A DNA stretch of 64,000 nt from Candidatus Desulfovibrio trichonymphae (GTDB lineage Bacteria > Desulfobacterota > Desulfovibrionia > Desulfovibrionales > Desulfovibrionaceae): NCBI RefSeq assembly GCF_002355955.1, contig NZ_AP017368.1:310001-374000 (forward strand). Reading direction: 5' to 3'. Positions 63,961 through 64,000 of this stretch are shown in pieces (within the stretch, counting starts at the first letter, position 1; the number at the start of each line of letters is the position of its first letter). A program made the translations under genes and the position numbers. The notes below the pieces were generated by a model. It saw nothing but the letters and a program-made list of their open reading frames with translations, was not told the origin of the DNA and ran no database searches.

Positions 63961-64000
63961 TTATTCAGCCTCGTCGTCGTGCTCCTGCATGTAGCTGACA
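63961..64000 (-). CDS. rpoB: DNA-directed RNA polymerase subunit beta (3' end only)
   Basis: The last 12 codons before a TAA read VSYMQEHDDEAE. This is the acidic tail of bacterial RpoB, and the position directly upstream of rpoC supports the call. The rest of the gene lies beyond the window. Confidence 0.85.
   Translation of the reverse strand, partial: VSYMQEHDDEAE

Overview
The window looks like a piece of a Desulfovibrionaceae (Desulfobacterota) chromosome. The gene content supports this: a B12-dependent ribonucleotide reductase next to a corrinoid-activation-type ASKHA protein, a stand-alone IMP cyclohydrolase, HflX with a long N-terminal domain, and larC-lipoprotein-coaBC linkage. About 16 loci are frameshifted, truncated or reduced to fragments, while core and biosynthetic genes are intact. 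That pattern suggests a host-restricted symbiont lineage in genome reduction; a termite-gut Desulfovibrio symbiont would fit, but species assignment is inference only.

Layout. 1-15.4 kb: 3' end of a phosphoglycerate-dehydrogenase-like gene, a wrecked comM, then minus-strand lepB, a small lipoprotein, cysE, argC with a DUF1844 gene, a class V aminotransferase, and nadC-nadB; plus-strand mgtE; and an overlapping minus-strand operon larC-lipoprotein-coaBC-unknown. 15.4-17 kb: a decay zone with a CBS-domain fragment, a hipBA relic and an IS5-type transposase relic. 17-23 kb: plus-strand flavoprotein, ASKHA/ferredoxin protein, Rsm22-type methyltransferase and nrdJ. 23-31 kb: a broken YdjM-like gene, murJ, a BAX-inhibitor protein, then a sulfur-handling group (larE, mnmA, moeB-rhodanese, cysK, Rrf2 regulator). 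31.3-33.3 kb: tRNA-Ser, a broken PLD-family nuclease, tRNA-Thr, prmC, tRNA-Lys.

34.2-37.7 kb holds the remains of a type III CRISPR system. Csm1/Cas10 is cut off before its cyclase half and runs into one CRISPR-like repeat, the Can2/Card1-type CARF nuclease is split by a frameshift, and csx16 is intact. 37.7-42 kb: rsmA, then hflX and an EF-G-like gene, both pseudogenes whose debris forms one long chimeric open frame, then purH (cyclohydrolase only). 42-51.8 kb: GAF protein, mreB, Nudix, rimI, tpiA, secG, Smr protein, DUF1992 protein, mutS, LapA-like and HIT proteins. 51.8-53 kb: DinJ-YafQ toxin-antitoxin and IS481 relics. 53-59.5 kb: a tightly coupled RND efflux operon (adaptor, pump, outer-membrane channel) with a fourth secreted protein of unknown function. 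59.7-64 kb: rpoC and the 3' tip of rpoB.

Taken together, NAD, cysteine, arginine, purine and CoA synthesis, translation and cell-wall genes are preserved. Competence (comM), CRISPR, toxin-antitoxin and transposon genes, a secreted nuclease and auxiliary translation GTPases are decaying.
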